Assembly (NCBI GenBank): GCA_937950605.1
Contig: CALFDA010000020.1
Coordinates: 1 to 56,128, forward strand
From: an uncultured PS1 clade bacterium
GTDB taxonomy: Bacteria > Pseudomonadota > Gammaproteobacteria > PS1 > Pseudothioglobaceae
Direction of reading: 5' to 3'
Length of the DNA stretch: 56,128 bases
Shown here: piece by piece, positions 36,065 through 44,482 of the stretch
Layout of the letters: each line of letters opens with the position of its first letter
How positions within the stretch are numbered: position 1 is the first letter of the stretch
Program-made: the position numbers and the translations under genes
Notes under the pieces: model-generated
Told to the model about the DNA's origin: nothing
The model's input: the letters and a program-made list of their open reading frames with translations, nothing else
Database searches by the model: none

Positions 36065-36541
36065 TCAAATATACTCAACCTTTAAAATCTCGTAAACAAT
36101 ATCGCCTTTCGGGGCTTTTACCGTTATCTCATCGCCTTCTTCATGTCCTATTAATGCGCTGGCAATCGGCGAATGACAAGAAATTTTGTTTTGCTCAATA
36201 TCAGCTTCATCTTCGCCAACGATTTGATAGATAACTTGATTATCGTTTTCAATATCCATTACGGTAACTGTAGTGCCAAACACACATCTTTTATCTTGGT
36301 TGAGTTTGGTAACATCAATTATTTGCATACGTGAGAGTTTTGCCTCAATTTCCTTGATGCGTCTTTCAATAAAGCCTTGCTCTTCTTTAGCAGCATGGTA
36401 TTCGGCATTTTCTTTAATATCGCCATGTGCACGTGCAGTTGCAATTTCTGCAATAATACGAGGACGCTCAACATCTTTAAGGTTTATTAATTCTGATTCT
36501 AAGGCTTTGCTGCCTTTAACAGTCATTGGGATAGTTTCCAT
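36065..36541 (-). CDS. greA: Transcription elongation factor GreA
   Basis: Rescues backtracked RNA polymerase by stimulating transcript cleavage. The 158-aa product has the N-terminal coiled coil with the acidic tip (ARAHGDIKENAEYHAAKEEQ near residues 36-55, holding the conserved D and E residues) and the C-terminal FKBP-like domain (SPIASALIGHEEGDE near residue 125). Length is typical. It is the last gene of carA-mlaA-carB-greA, 2 bp after carB. Confidence 0.96.
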   Translation of the reverse strand: METIPMTVKGSKALESELINLKDVERPRIIAEIATARAHGDIKENAEYHAAKEEQGFIERRIKEIEAKLSRMQIIDVTKLNQDKRCVFGTTVTVMDIENDNQVIYQIVGEDEADIEQNKISCHSPIASALIGHEEGDEITVKAPKGDIVYEILKVEYI

Positions 36542-36543
36542 AA

Positions 36544-39500
36544 TTAATTAAGTGATTGTATTGTTCTAACAGTGATTTTATTATACGTTTTTAAACCGTC
36601 AAGCATTGCAAATGCTGCTGCCACCGTTGTGGTAAATGGAACTTTATGTATTAAAGCTTGGCAACGAATCTCTGCAGCATCTTCAACACCTTGTGAATCT
36701 TCAGTGGAATTAATAATTAAATCAATTTCGCCATTTTTTATCATATCCACAATATGCGGGGAACCTTCTGATATTTTATTAATCACCTCACAATTCAATC
36801 CTGCATTGGTTAAAACTTCTTTATTACTACGCGTTGCAACTAAATCAAACCCTTGTGCCGTCAAGCGCTTACCTAGTTCAACCAAATCATTACGGTCTAA
36901 TCGACGCAAACTAACAAATACTTTGCCTGTTGTTGGTGCGCGAGAACCTGCAGCAAGTTGAGCTTTGTCAAAAGCAGAAGCAAAATCATCACCAACACCC
37001 ATTACTTCACCCGTAGAACGCATTTCAGGACCTAAAATTGGATCAACGCCTAAAAATTTATTAAATGGGAATACCGCTTCTTTAACGCTGAAGTGTTGTG
37101 GAATGACCTCTGTTATAAAACCTATATCCTTCAAAGTTTTACCTGACATAACGCGTGCTGCAATATTAGCAAGCGGGGTACCAATTGCTTTAGCAACAAA
37201 TGGAATGGTGCGCGACGCACGAGGATTAACCTCAATAATGTAAATTTCACCATCTTGATAAGCAAGCTGAGCGTTCATCAAGCCCACTACTCCTAATTTC
37301 TTTGCCATAGCAATAACTTGTGTACGCATCTCGTCCAAAACATCATTTGATAAAGAATACGGCGGCAAAGAGCAAGCCGAATCTCCTGAATGAATACCTG
37401 CTTGTTCAATATGTTGCATAATGCCACCAATCACTACATTTTCACCATCAGCAACAATATCAATATCAACTTCAATCGCATGGTCAAGAAATGAATCTAA
37501 TAACACTGGCGAATCGTTTGAGACTTGCACCGCAGTGTGCATATAGTGTTTTAGACTATCTTGATCATATACAATCTCCATCGCTCGACCACCTAACACA
37601 TAAGAAGGACGAACCACCAACGGGAAACCAATAGCATTGGCAATATCTTGTGCTTGATCTAGTGAACGCGCTGTGCCGTTTAAGGGTTGCTTCAAGCCCA
37701 ACTCTTGCAACATTTGTGAAAAGCGCTCACGATCTTCTGCTAAATCAATAGCATCGGGACTAGTGCCAATAATTTTAGTGCCACTTTGTTCTAATGCTTT
37801 AGCAAGTTTAAGCGGTGTTTGTCCACCATAATGCACAATAATGCCATCTGGGTTTTCAATCTCAACCACCGATAGCACATCTTCAAGGGTTAGTGGTTCA
37901 AAATATAGGCGATCAGATATGTCATAATCAGTAGAAACTGTTTCAGGATTGCAATTTAGCATAATGGTTTCATATCCATCTGCACGCAACGCCAAAGATG
38001 CATGCACACAACAGTAATCAAACTCTATACCTTGTCCAATGCGATTAGGACCACCCCCCAAAATCATAATCTTTTTTTTATCACTTGGTTTGGCTTCGCA
38101 CTGTTGCTGATATGTTGAATACAAATAAGCAGTCTGGGTATCGAATTCGGCTGCACAACTATCAACGCGCTTAAAAACGGGTAGAACATTGAGTGCTTTG
38201 CGGCGTTCGCGCACTGAAGATTCACTACAACAGCATAGTTGCGCTAAACGTGAATCAGAAAAACCTTTACGCTTCAATGCAAATAATTCATCTGCATTAA
38301 TATCAGCAATATTAGTGCCATTAATTTGCGCCTCACTTGCAACAATGTCTTCTATCTGTGCCAAAAACCATGGGTCAATTTTAGATAAATCAAATATTTC
38401 TTTGTTGGTCATGCCTAACCTAAATGCATCTGCCAAATAAAAAATACGCTCACTTCGTGCTGATATGCACTCTCTTCTAATTTGGTTGCGTGCATCATCA
38501 ACGCCTAAATCTATGATTGGGTCAAGCCCAACTTTATCTGTTTCTAAACTGCGTAAAGCTTTTTGTAATGACTCTTGAAAAGTTGAACCTATTGCCATTA
38601 CCTCACCTACTGACTTCATTTGTGTAGTCAATAAATCATCTGCTTTGGGGAATTTTTCAAAAGCAAATCGTGGAATTTTGATTACCACATAGTCAATACT
38701 TGGCTCAAAAGAGGCGGGCGTTCTGCCACCTGTAATATCATTATCCAGCTCGTCTAAAGTATAACCTACCGCAAGTTTTGCAGCCACTTTTGCAATTGGG
38801 AAACCTGTTGCTTTTGAGGCTAATGCTGATGATCGCGACACGCGCGGATTCATTTCAATAATAGTTAGACGACCATCTTTGGGATTAAGCGCAAACTGCA
38901 CATTAGAGCCACCTGTATCCACGCCAATTTCTCTAAGCACCGCTAGCGAGGCATTACGCATTACTTGGTATTCTTTGTCTGTTAAAGTTTGTGCGGGTGC
39001 AACTGTAATAGAATCCCCCGTATGCACACCAACTGGGTCAAAATTTTCAATAGAGCAAACGATGATGCAATTGTCTTTGGTATCGCGCACCACTTCCATT
39101 TCAAACTCTTTCCAACCTAAAATTGATTCTTCAACCAATAACTCATTGGTTGGTGATAAATCTAGACCACGCTTACAAATTTCAACAAATTCTTGTTTAT
39201 TATAGGCAATGCCGCCACCCGAACCACCCATTGTAAAAGAAGGGCGAATAACCGTTGGGAAGCCAACAATTTTTTGAATAGCAAATGCCTCTTTCATGTT
39301 ATGCGCAACTGCCGCTTTAGGCATATCAAGACCAATTTTAAGCATGGCTTCGCGGAACAAATCACGATCTTCGGCTTTGTCAATGGCTACTTTTGTAGCA
39401 CCAATCATCTCCACGCCATACTCTTCTAATACGCCATGACGCTCCAAATCTAGTGCACAATTTAGTGCGGTTTGTCCACCCATAGTGGGTAACAACGCAT

Positions 39501-39750
39501 CTGGTTTTTCGCTTTCAATAATCTTTTTAACCGTACGCCATTCAATAGGTTCAATATAGGTGCTGTCAGCCATTTGTGGATCAGTCATAATGGTGGCAGG
39601 GTTAGAGTTCACCAAAATAACACGATAACCTTCTTCGCGTAATGCTGTGCAAGCTTGAGCACCTGAATAATCAAATTCGCACGCTTGCCCAATGACGATT
39701 GGACCTGCGCCAATAATTAAAATACTTGTTATGTCTTGTCTTTTGGGCAT
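36544..39750 (-). CDS. carB: Carbamoyl phosphate synthase large subunit
   Basis: Makes carbamoyl phosphate from bicarbonate, ammonia and two ATP for arginine and pyrimidine synthesis. The frame is open to 39873, but ATG at 39750 (MPKRQDITSILIIGAGPIVIGQ) gives the conserved N-terminus and 1068 aa, close to the usual 1073. Two ATP-grasp halves are visible: GAGPIVIGQACEFDYSG near residue 15, and GGGPNRIGQGIEFDYCC near residue 560. The C-terminal regulatory MGS-like domain follows (near residues 930-1060). It is separated from carA by mlaA. Confidence 0.97.
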   Translation of the reverse strand: MPKRQDITSILIIGAGPIVIGQACEFDYSGAQACTALREEGYRVILVNSNPATIMTDPQMADSTYIEPIEWRTVKKIIESEKPDALLPTMGGQTALNCALDLERHGVLEEYGVEMIGATKVAIDKAEDRDLFREAMLKIGLDMPKAAVAHNMKEAFAIQKIVGFPTVIRPSFTMGGSGGGIAYNKQEFVEICKRGLDLSPTNELLVEESILGWKEFEMEVVRDTKDNCIIVCSIENFDPVGVHTGDSITVAPAQTLTDKEYQVMRNASLAVLREIGVDTGGSNVQFALNPKDGRLTIIEMNPRVSRSSALASKATGFPIAKVAAKLAVGYTLDELDNDITGGRTPASFEPSIDYVVIKIPRFAFEKFPKADDLLTTQMKSVGEVMAIGSTFQESLQKALRSLETDKVGLDPIIDLGVDDARNQIRRECISARSERIFYLADAFRLGMTNKEIFDLSKIDPWFLAQIEDIVASEAQINGTNIADINADELFALKRKGFSDSRLAQLCCCSESSVRERRKALNVLPVFKRVDSCAAEFDTQTAYLYSTYQQQCEAKPSDKKKIMILGGGPNRIGQGIEFDYCCVHASLALRADGYETIMLNCNPETVSTDYDISDRLYFEPLTLEDVLSVVEIENPDGIIVHYGGQTPLKLAKALEQSGTKIIGTSPDAIDLAEDRERFSQMLQELGLKQPLNGTARSLDQAQDIANAIGFPLVVRPSYVLGGRAMEIVYDQDSLKHYMHTAVQVSNDSPVLLDSFLDHAIEVDIDIVADGENVVIGGIMQHIEQAGIHSGDSACSLPPYSLSNDVLDEMRTQVIAMAKKLGVVGLMNAQLAYQDGEIYIIEVNPRASRTIPFVAKAIGTPLANIAARVMSGKTLKDIGFITEVIPQHFSVKEAVFPFNKFLGVDPILGPEMRSTGEVMGVGDDFASAFDKAQLAAGSRAPTTGKVFVSLRRLDRNDLVELGKRLTAQGFDLVATRSNKEVLTNAGLNCEVINKISEGSPHIVDMIKNGEIDLIINSTEDSQGVEDAAEIRCQALIHKVPFTTTVAAAFAMLDGLKTYNKITVRTIQSLN

Positions 39751-39778
39751 TGTGTTTATGTGTGCTGAATATTGTTGT

Positions 39779-40465
39779 TTAAAATTCGTCGTCTTCGGTC
39801 GGAGGGTTGCCATTATGTATTTCGTAACCTCGTTTTTGCAAATAAGCAGACCTAGCAACAATATAAGGATCATGCGAGCGTTTGACTAAATTTATTGCTG
39901 GAGATAATTTAACACGTGTATCCAGTGCTTGTAGTGCAGCTACGCTAACTTTTTTATCGGTGTTGATATTTTCGGTATACTTTGCTGTTTGCACTCCATC
40001 TACTACACTTCCTGTTGCATCACGCACAGTTGATGGACCCAATACTGGTAACACCACATAAGGACCTTCTGAGACCCCCCAAACCGCCATAGTCTGACCA
40101 AAATCTTCTTGTGTCTTTTCAAAACCCATCTCGCTTGCCACATCAAACAAACCAAACAAACCTATGGTAGAGTTAATCACAACTCTACCCAATGTATTAG
40201 CACCATTAATAAATTCAAGCTGTACTATTTCATTACCTAATGTACCAATATCACCAATATTAGAAGAAAAATCACTCACCATCTTTTGCACTGGCTGCGG
40301 TATATTTTCTTCATAAGATGTTGCGACTGGCTCGAATAATTCCTTATCCACACTTTGATTAAATTCAAAAATCTCCCTGTTAGTTTGTTCAAACGGGTCA
40401 ACTTCATCAGCAAAAATTTCTATACTGAGTATCAAGCACAAAAAATTTATTAGTAAAATTTTCAT
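39779..40465 (-). CDS. mlaA: MlaA/VacJ-family protein without lipobox
   Basis: Homologue of the outer-membrane component of the Mla system, which removes misplaced phospholipids from the outer leaflet. ATG at 40465 is used (the TTG at 40468 is less likely); the product is 228 aa. A hydrophobic signal sequence (about residues 2-18, ending EIFADE) is followed by the family start DPFEQTNREIFEFN, then GRVVINSTIGLFGLFDVASEMG, TMAVWGVSEGPYVVLPVLGPSTVRDATG and a DPY segment near residue 200. The usual lipobox cysteine is absent, so cleavage by ordinary signal peptidase is suggested. It overlaps carA by one base (TGATG) and lies 28 bp before carB. Confidence 0.9.
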   Translation of the reverse strand: MKILLINFLCLILSIEIFADEVDPFEQTNREIFEFNQSVDKELFEPVATSYEENIPQPVQKMVSDFSSNIGDIGTLGNEIVQLEFINGANTLGRVVINSTIGLFGLFDVASEMGFEKTQEDFGQTMAVWGVSEGPYVVLPVLGPSTVRDATGSVVDGVQTAKYTENINTDKKVSVAALQALDTRVKLSPAINLVKRSHDPYIVARSAYLQKRGYEIHNGNPPTEDDEF

Positions 40466-41580
40466 CAACTCATTTCTTGTATAAACGCATCAAATAAATA
40501 ACCCATATCATGCGGACCCGGTGATGCTTCTGGATGTCCTTGAAAACCAAATGCCTTTTTGCCAACCACCTTAACACCTTGAATTGTGCCGTCAAATAGT
40601 GATTTATGGGTCACCTCAAGATGGGCTGGAATATTGTTTTTTGATACACAAAACCCGTGATTTTGCGAAGTAATCATAACTTGCTTAGAATGCAAATCTT
40701 GCACGGGATGATTAGCACCATGATGTCCAACCGCCATTTTTTCGGTGCTTGCTCCACTCGCTAATGATAATAGTTGATGTCCTAGACAAATACCAAACAT
40801 CGGCATATTTTTTTCTAACAAAATGCGAATGTTTTTAACTGCATACCCGCATGGCTGTGGATCACCCGGACCATTAGACAAAAATACACCATCAGGATTC
40901 ATAGCCAAAACCTCTTGTGCTGGTGTTTGTGCATTAACCACTGTCAAATCACAACCTCTATCAACCAACATTCTTAAAATATTGTGCTTAACACCATAAT
41001 CATAAACAACTACTTTGAATTTTTTATCCAGCGCGTTAAACTCGTTTTTTTCAAGTGAGTAAGAGCCTTTATTAAATGTATATTTTGTAGATGTTGAAAC
41101 TATTTTTGCTAAATCCATATTTTTAAGACCCGCAAACGCTTGTGCTTTGGCAACTGCCACATCTTGCTCAAGTGCCTCGGTAACAATGCAACCCTTAAGC
41201 GCACCCCTATCACGCAAATGGCGCGTTAGTGCCCGTGTATCAATATCGCTAATAGCAACGATATTGTTAATAGATAAATATTCATCAAGTGATATTTGGC
41301 TACGCCAACTACTGTGTAAAAGTGGCAAATCACGAATAATTAAACCAGCAGCATGAATTGCTTTGGATTCTTCATCAATTAAATTAGTTCCAGTATTACC
41401 AATATGTGGGTAAGTGAGCACCACTATTTGCTTGGCGTATGAAGGGTCGGTGAGAATTTCTTGATATCCTGTCATTGAAGTGTTAAACACCACTTCTCCA
41501 ACTGTATCGCCACTCACACCAATTGATTTCCCTTTAAAAATCAGACCGTCTTCTAGTGCTAGTAAGGCAATTTGCGACAC
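40465..41580 (-). CDS. carA: Carbamoyl phosphate synthase small subunit
   Basis: Glutamine amidotransferase that supplies ammonia to CarB. The 371-aa product has the N-terminal CarA domain (LALEDGLIFKGKSIG, FNTSMTGYQEILTDPSY near residue 32) and a class I GATase domain with the nucleophile in MFGICLGHQLLSLA near residue 260 and the histidine/glutamate pair in FQGHPEASPGP near residue 348. Length is typical. The downstream partner carB is separated by an mlaA gene within the same transcription unit. Confidence 0.96.
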   Translation of the reverse strand: MSQIALLALEDGLIFKGKSIGVSGDTVGEVVFNTSMTGYQEILTDPSYAKQIVVLTYPHIGNTGTNLIDEESKAIHAAGLIIRDLPLLHSSWRSQISLDEYLSINNIVAISDIDTRALTRHLRDRGALKGCIVTEALEQDVAVAKAQAFAGLKNMDLAKIVSTSTKYTFNKGSYSLEKNEFNALDKKFKVVVYDYGVKHNILRMLVDRGCDLTVVNAQTPAQEVLAMNPDGVFLSNGPGDPQPCGYAVKNIRILLEKNMPMFGICLGHQLLSLASGASTEKMAVGHHGANHPVQDLHSKQVMITSQNHGFCVSKNNIPAHLEVTHKSLFDGTIQGVKVVGKKAFGFQGHPEASPGPHDMGYLFDAFIQEMS

Positions 41581-41852
41581 TAAAATACCCCCATATAAGT
41601 TGTGTTGCTATAGGTTTATATATTGCACAGCGGTATTTTTTATCTTGAAATCTCTAATTGTAAAATGAGAAAATATAATACAAAAAACACAGAAATTACT
41701 AATAGCCGCAAGCAAGAAAGTTAAAAACAATCTAATTAAGTTATTTTTATTCTTCTTGAATTTATAACAAACAGGCAAACCCTAACAAAAAAAATTTTGA
41801 GAATTTTATCATAAATGAGGCTTAGACTGACACTCGGATTAGCAAATTACGA
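41581..41852. other. Divergent spacer carA / HMA-domain gene
   Basis: Gene-free AT-rich stretch upstream of carA on the minus strand and of the metal-binding-domain gene on the plus strand. No arginine (ARG box) or pyrimidine leader structure was recognised with confidence. Confidence 0.4.
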
Positions 41853-41861
41853 TGATATAAT
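41853..41861 (+). promoter_or_regulatory. Extended -10 promoter for HMA gene and thiS
   Basis: TGATATAAT is a perfect extended -10 element (TG, one base, TATAAT at 41856-41861), 28 bp upstream of the ATG at 41890. No good -35 is visible, which suits the extended -10 class. Confidence 0.5.
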
Positions 41862-41889
41862 GAGTCCAAAAATCAAACAATAAAACATT

Positions 41890-42159
41890 ATGAATATTAC
41901 AGTTGAAAACATTAAATGTAGTGGTTGTGCGGCTATGATTAGCAAAAAACTTAATGAGAAGTTTAATACTGATAGCACCGAAGTAGATGTAGAACAAGGT
42001 GTTGTAAGTATCAATATTAGCAACGCAAAAAGTGATGAAGTTGCTGATGCGTTGCTTAATTTAGGCTACCCTAAAATTAATTCGGTTAATGGTCTTGCAT
42101 CAGCCAAAGCCAAAGCCAAATCTTTTGTTTCTTGTGCAATTGGAAAAATTGATAAATGA
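41890..42159 (+). CDS. Heavy-metal-associated (HMA) domain protein
   Basis: Small cytoplasmic protein of 89 aa with one ferredoxin-like HMA fold. The metal-binding motif is C-S-G-C at residues 10-13, and the typical GVVSINISNAKSDEVADALLNLGY segment follows. Copper or another soft metal is the likely ligand. The 30-residue C-terminal extension (ASAKAKAKSFVSCAIGK) is not typical of simple chaperones. A role is not assignable. The stop overlaps the thiS ATG as ATGA, so the two proteins are co-translated. Confidence 0.8.
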   Translation: MNITVENIKCSGCAAMISKKLNEKFNTDSTEVDVEQGVVSINISNAKSDEVADALLNLGYPKINSVNGLASAKAKAKSFVSCAIGKIDK

Positions 42160-42350
42160 TTGTTGTTAACGGAAAAACCTTAAGCATTAAAAATATTACT
42201 GCCCAAAATCTAATCAAGCAACTAGGGTATGAAAATCAACGTATAGCTTTGGAAGTCAACAAGGCAATTATTCCAAGATCTCAATATGTTGATTTTGTCT
42301 TAAATGATGGAGATGTTTGTGAAATTATTAAAGCAGTTGGTGGAGGCTAA
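42156..42350 (+). CDS. thiS: Sulfur carrier protein ThiS
   Basis: Ubiquitin-fold sulfur carrier of 64 aa ending in the required diglycine (AVGGG), which is adenylated and thiocarboxylated to donate sulfur for the thiamine thiazole. MIVVNGK, the LIKQLGYENQRIALEVNKAIIPRS segment and DGDVCEIIKAVGGG are typical. thiG and thiF are not adjacent. It overlaps the HMA gene at its start and shares 4 bp with the convergent PP-loop gene at its stop. A carrier for tRNA thiolation is an alternative. Confidence 0.88.
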   Translation: MIVVNGKTLSIKNITAQNLIKQLGYENQRIALEVNKAIIPRSQYVDFVLNDGDVCEIIKAVGGG

Positions 42351-43402
42351 AGTATCCAAGTTTTTTCGATTTCATTATTAGAAAACGGTTTAACACTGAG
42401 TCTTTGGGTGATACCCGAATTCATGTTTACCTCTACATCTACAATGTTTTTATCTCTGTCTTGGGAATAGCGTGCTAATATCCGCGCAGCGATTGTTAAA
42501 TCCTTTTGCTTAAACTCTCCGTCAAGTAGCGATAAAGGTCCATTGCAACTAATTGGGTATAGATTCGCATATTGATTGCGATAACCTTGCAAAAATTTCA
42601 CCTCACCCTCTTCTCTGGCAATAATCATTTTAAAATGCGGATTTGGACGAATATGTCGCCCAACTTTTAACATTATTAAATCATCTAATTGATATTCTCG
42701 ATTACCTCTTGAGTGCCACATATCAACCAGCCTATTTGAATATTGTTTATCAGTTAAAAAGCAACAACCGCCTGCAGGTGTAGCATAGTCTTTAAATCCA
42801 TATTGCTTTGCCAATGCTATTTGTGGTTTACGTGTTCTACCTGAAAAATTTAACAATTTTTCTCTATCCACCCAACCCTCACGCTCTGGTTTAGTCAATG
42901 GCAAATGTTGTGCGCATAATGGACGTAACAACAAATCTTTTGCACCCGAGTCTTGTTGCACAATCGGCATTGTGTCTTTTCTTTGCGACATTGGTCTTTG
43001 ACCTATAACCTCACCAGTAATAATAAAATCAAAGTTATTTTTCTGTATCCATTCATGTGCTTTTTTCACCATAAAAGCTTTGCAATCAAGACAAGGATTC
43101 ATATTTTTTCCGTAACCATGTTTAGGGTTTAAAAGCACATCACGATAGGGTTTAATTACATCGACAATATGTAGTTTGATGCCGAGTTGTTGCGCCACCC
43201 ATAGTGCATCATTACGCTTTTGTTTATCGTTTTTTTGCTTACGAATAGCGTGTGTATGTCCTTGCACACAAAATCCTGTAAAAAAATTAATGCCCTCTAC
43301 ATGTATGCCTTGATCAAGCAATAATTTAGTGCTCAATAGCGAATCAAGACCCCCTGATATTAGTGATATTGCTCTAATTTGTTTGTGGTTTGTGTTATCC
43401 AT
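42347..43402 (-). CDS. PP-loop ATP pyrophosphatase, MnmA/ThiI-type tRNA-thiolation-like
   Basis: The 351-aa protein adenylates a substrate for sulfur transfer, judged from the PP-loop SGGLDS at residues 16-21. A Cys-x2-Cys pair (MNPCLDC, C104 and C107) and a vicinal cysteine pair (GGCCF, C213 and C214) could carry sulfur or a cluster. GEVIGQRPMSQ near residue 130 is typical of MnmA-like PP-loop proteins. The C-terminal 120 residues (DDLIMLKVGRHIRPNP onward) differ from classical MnmA. The substrate is unknown; a tRNA base is the best guess. It converges on thiS, with 4 bp shared. Confidence 0.75.
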   Translation of the reverse strand: MDNTNHKQIRAISLISGGLDSLLSTKLLLDQGIHVEGINFFTGFCVQGHTHAIRKQKNDKQKRNDALWVAQQLGIKLHIVDVIKPYRDVLLNPKHGYGKNMNPCLDCKAFMVKKAHEWIQKNNFDFIITGEVIGQRPMSQRKDTMPIVQQDSGAKDLLLRPLCAQHLPLTKPEREGWVDREKLLNFSGRTRKPQIALAKQYGFKDYATPAGGCCFLTDKQYSNRLVDMWHSRGNREYQLDDLIMLKVGRHIRPNPHFKMIIAREEGEVKFLQGYRNQYANLYPISCNGPLSLLDGEFKQKDLTIAARILARYSQDRDKNIVDVEVNMNSGITQRLSVKPFSNNEIEKTWIL

Positions 43403-43494
43403 TTTTGTTTTATAGTGCTAACAACTCGACACCAATTGTCTTTTGTGCTATTTCCAACTCCAAGCCTGCAAAATACTCACTATAAAGGGTTAAG

Positions 43495-43500
43495 TATAAT
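43495..43500 (+). promoter_or_regulatory. Putative -10 box of small transcript
   Basis: TATAAT 20 bp upstream of a 36-codon open frame and about 110 bp upstream of a terminator-like hairpin. There is no convincing -35. It is the proposed start of a short transcription unit between two minus-strand genes. Confidence 0.3.
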
Positions 43501-43519
43501 CGCTAATTGCTTATGCAAA

Positions 43520-43630
43520 ATGCCAGATAAAACAACTTTTAAGCCCGATTTAACTAAAACAACAAAATGTGCATTTAAGTTTATCAAGGAATTTACCAAA
43601 ACCTTATCACACAAAAATAATTTATTGTGA
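43520..43630 (+). CDS. Possible 36-aa basic small ORF or sRNA
   Basis: An ATG at 43520 opens a 36-codon frame (MPDKTTFKPDLTKTTKC at the start) that is lysine- and threonine-rich, with TGA at 43628. No ribosome binding site is visible. A TATAAT lies 20 bp upstream of the ATG, and the end of the frame runs into a terminator-like hairpin. This could be a small protein gene, a small non-coding RNA, or the decayed start of a lost gene. I do not recognise the peptide. Confidence 0.3.
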   Translation: MPDKTTFKPDLTKTTKCAFKFIKEFTKTLSHKNNLL

Positions 43631-43640
43631 TTTTATTTTT
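43606..43640 (+). terminator. Terminator-like hairpin of small unit
   Basis: Six-bp stem ATCACA (43606-43611) and TGTGAT (43626-43631) around a 14-nt AT-rich loop, followed by TTTATTTTT. It faces the end of the minus-strand yqhA-like gene at 43699. Confidence 0.45.
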
Positions 43641-43698
43641 ATGAAAAAATTTAATAAACCCCCATACTAATACACGTACTTTTGGTGTATTTATATAT

Positions 43699-44217
43699 TT
43701 AGTGTTTTGACTTTGACCCAAAATAAAGTGCCAAAGAGACCATTAAAATACCTAATGAAAAATACACCAAATCTAGTGTAACCGTAAAACTCATCAATAA
43801 AGACAACTCAAAAAAAGTAACTACCAAAATCATCAAAATAACCTTAGCAAGCTTTGCTTTTAAGTCATCAAGTGAGTTTATAACTAGCACCTTTGATGAG
43901 CGTTCACTATTTTTAGCATCATCAATATCACTAATAAACAACTCATACAAGCCTAAAGAAAATATCAAAAGAATGGTTGCCAACAAAAATCCATCAATAG
44001 CACTCACTGTGTGCGCTACAATTTCGGTTTTCATTGTTTTTCTAAGCTCAATTGTTGCGTCTAAATATTCACCAGCATGCATAAAAAGTGAACCAACATC
44101 AATCGCAGTAATAACAAACAACACCAGCGACAATAACAATGAAGAAATAACTGCCACAAGAACCATAAAGCGCGAGCTCCACAAAAATTTTTCAAAATAT
44201 TTTTCGATTGTCCTCAT
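43699..44217 (-). CDS. YqhA/UPF0114-family membrane protein
   Basis: Integral membrane protein of 172 aa with about four transmembrane helices (roughly residues 15-38, 72-92, 120-140 and 146-164). The pattern ETIEKYFEKFLWSSRF-like N-terminus, HTVSAIDGFLLATILLIFSLGLYELFIS in the middle, and LDDLKAKLAKVILMILVV later is characteristic of the UPF0114 (YqhA) family. Function is unknown. AAGGAG lies 8 nt upstream of the ATG. Divergent from dnaA. Confidence 0.85.
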   Translation of the reverse strand: MRTIEKYFEKFLWSSRFMVLVAVISSLLLSLVLFVITAIDVGSLFMHAGEYLDATIELRKTMKTEIVAHTVSAIDGFLLATILLIFSLGLYELFISDIDDAKNSERSSKVLVINSLDDLKAKLAKVILMILVVTFFELSLLMSFTVTLDLVYFSLGILMVSLALYFGSKSKH

Positions 44218-44326
44218 TTATTAACTCCTTTTTTTAAAAAAAATAAAGGTTTAGTATATTACAATATAATTACAAAAATATAGTTACAAAGCAAACTGTT
44301 TACCATATATGTTTCAAACACAAGGT

Positions 44327-44368
44327 GTTGGTTTTTATTAGTTGGTTTTTATTAGTTGGTTTTTATTA
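44327..44368 (+). repeat. Three perfect 14-bp tandem repeats upstream of dnaA
   Basis: The unit gttggtttttatta occurs three times without a gap at 44327-44340, 44341-44354 and 44355-44368, all identical. It lies 114 bp upstream of the dnaA ATG, in AT-rich DNA. It might be an iteron-like protein site, a DNA-unwinding element, or a slippage-prone satellite. Confidence 0.85.
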
Positions 44369-44460
44369 TTTTATACAACACCGCTGCTTGGTAAAATGCC
44401 CGAATACCTCATATACCTGTTTTTTAAAAACAAACGCCATTCAAAACGCAATTGGGCAAA

Positions 44461-44469
44461 TGCTATTAT
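44461..44469 (+). promoter_or_regulatory. Possible extended -10 of dnaA
   Basis: TG-C-TATTAT (44461-44469) overlaps an alternative TATAAT at 44467-44472, directly before the dnaA ATG at 44483. Either would leave a very short leader, so an additional upstream promoter is likely. Confidence 0.25.
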
Positions 44470-44482
44470 AATCGAGATAATT

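Noticed and set aside
39751..39873. Longer N-terminus of CarB (41 extra residues)
   Set aside because: The extension overlaps the end of mlaA, has no family similarity, and the conserved CarB start is at 39750.
40342..40350. TTATCCACA inside mlaA as an origin element
   Set aside because: A single exact DnaA box within a coding gene, several kilobases from dnaA, without neighbours; most likely chance.
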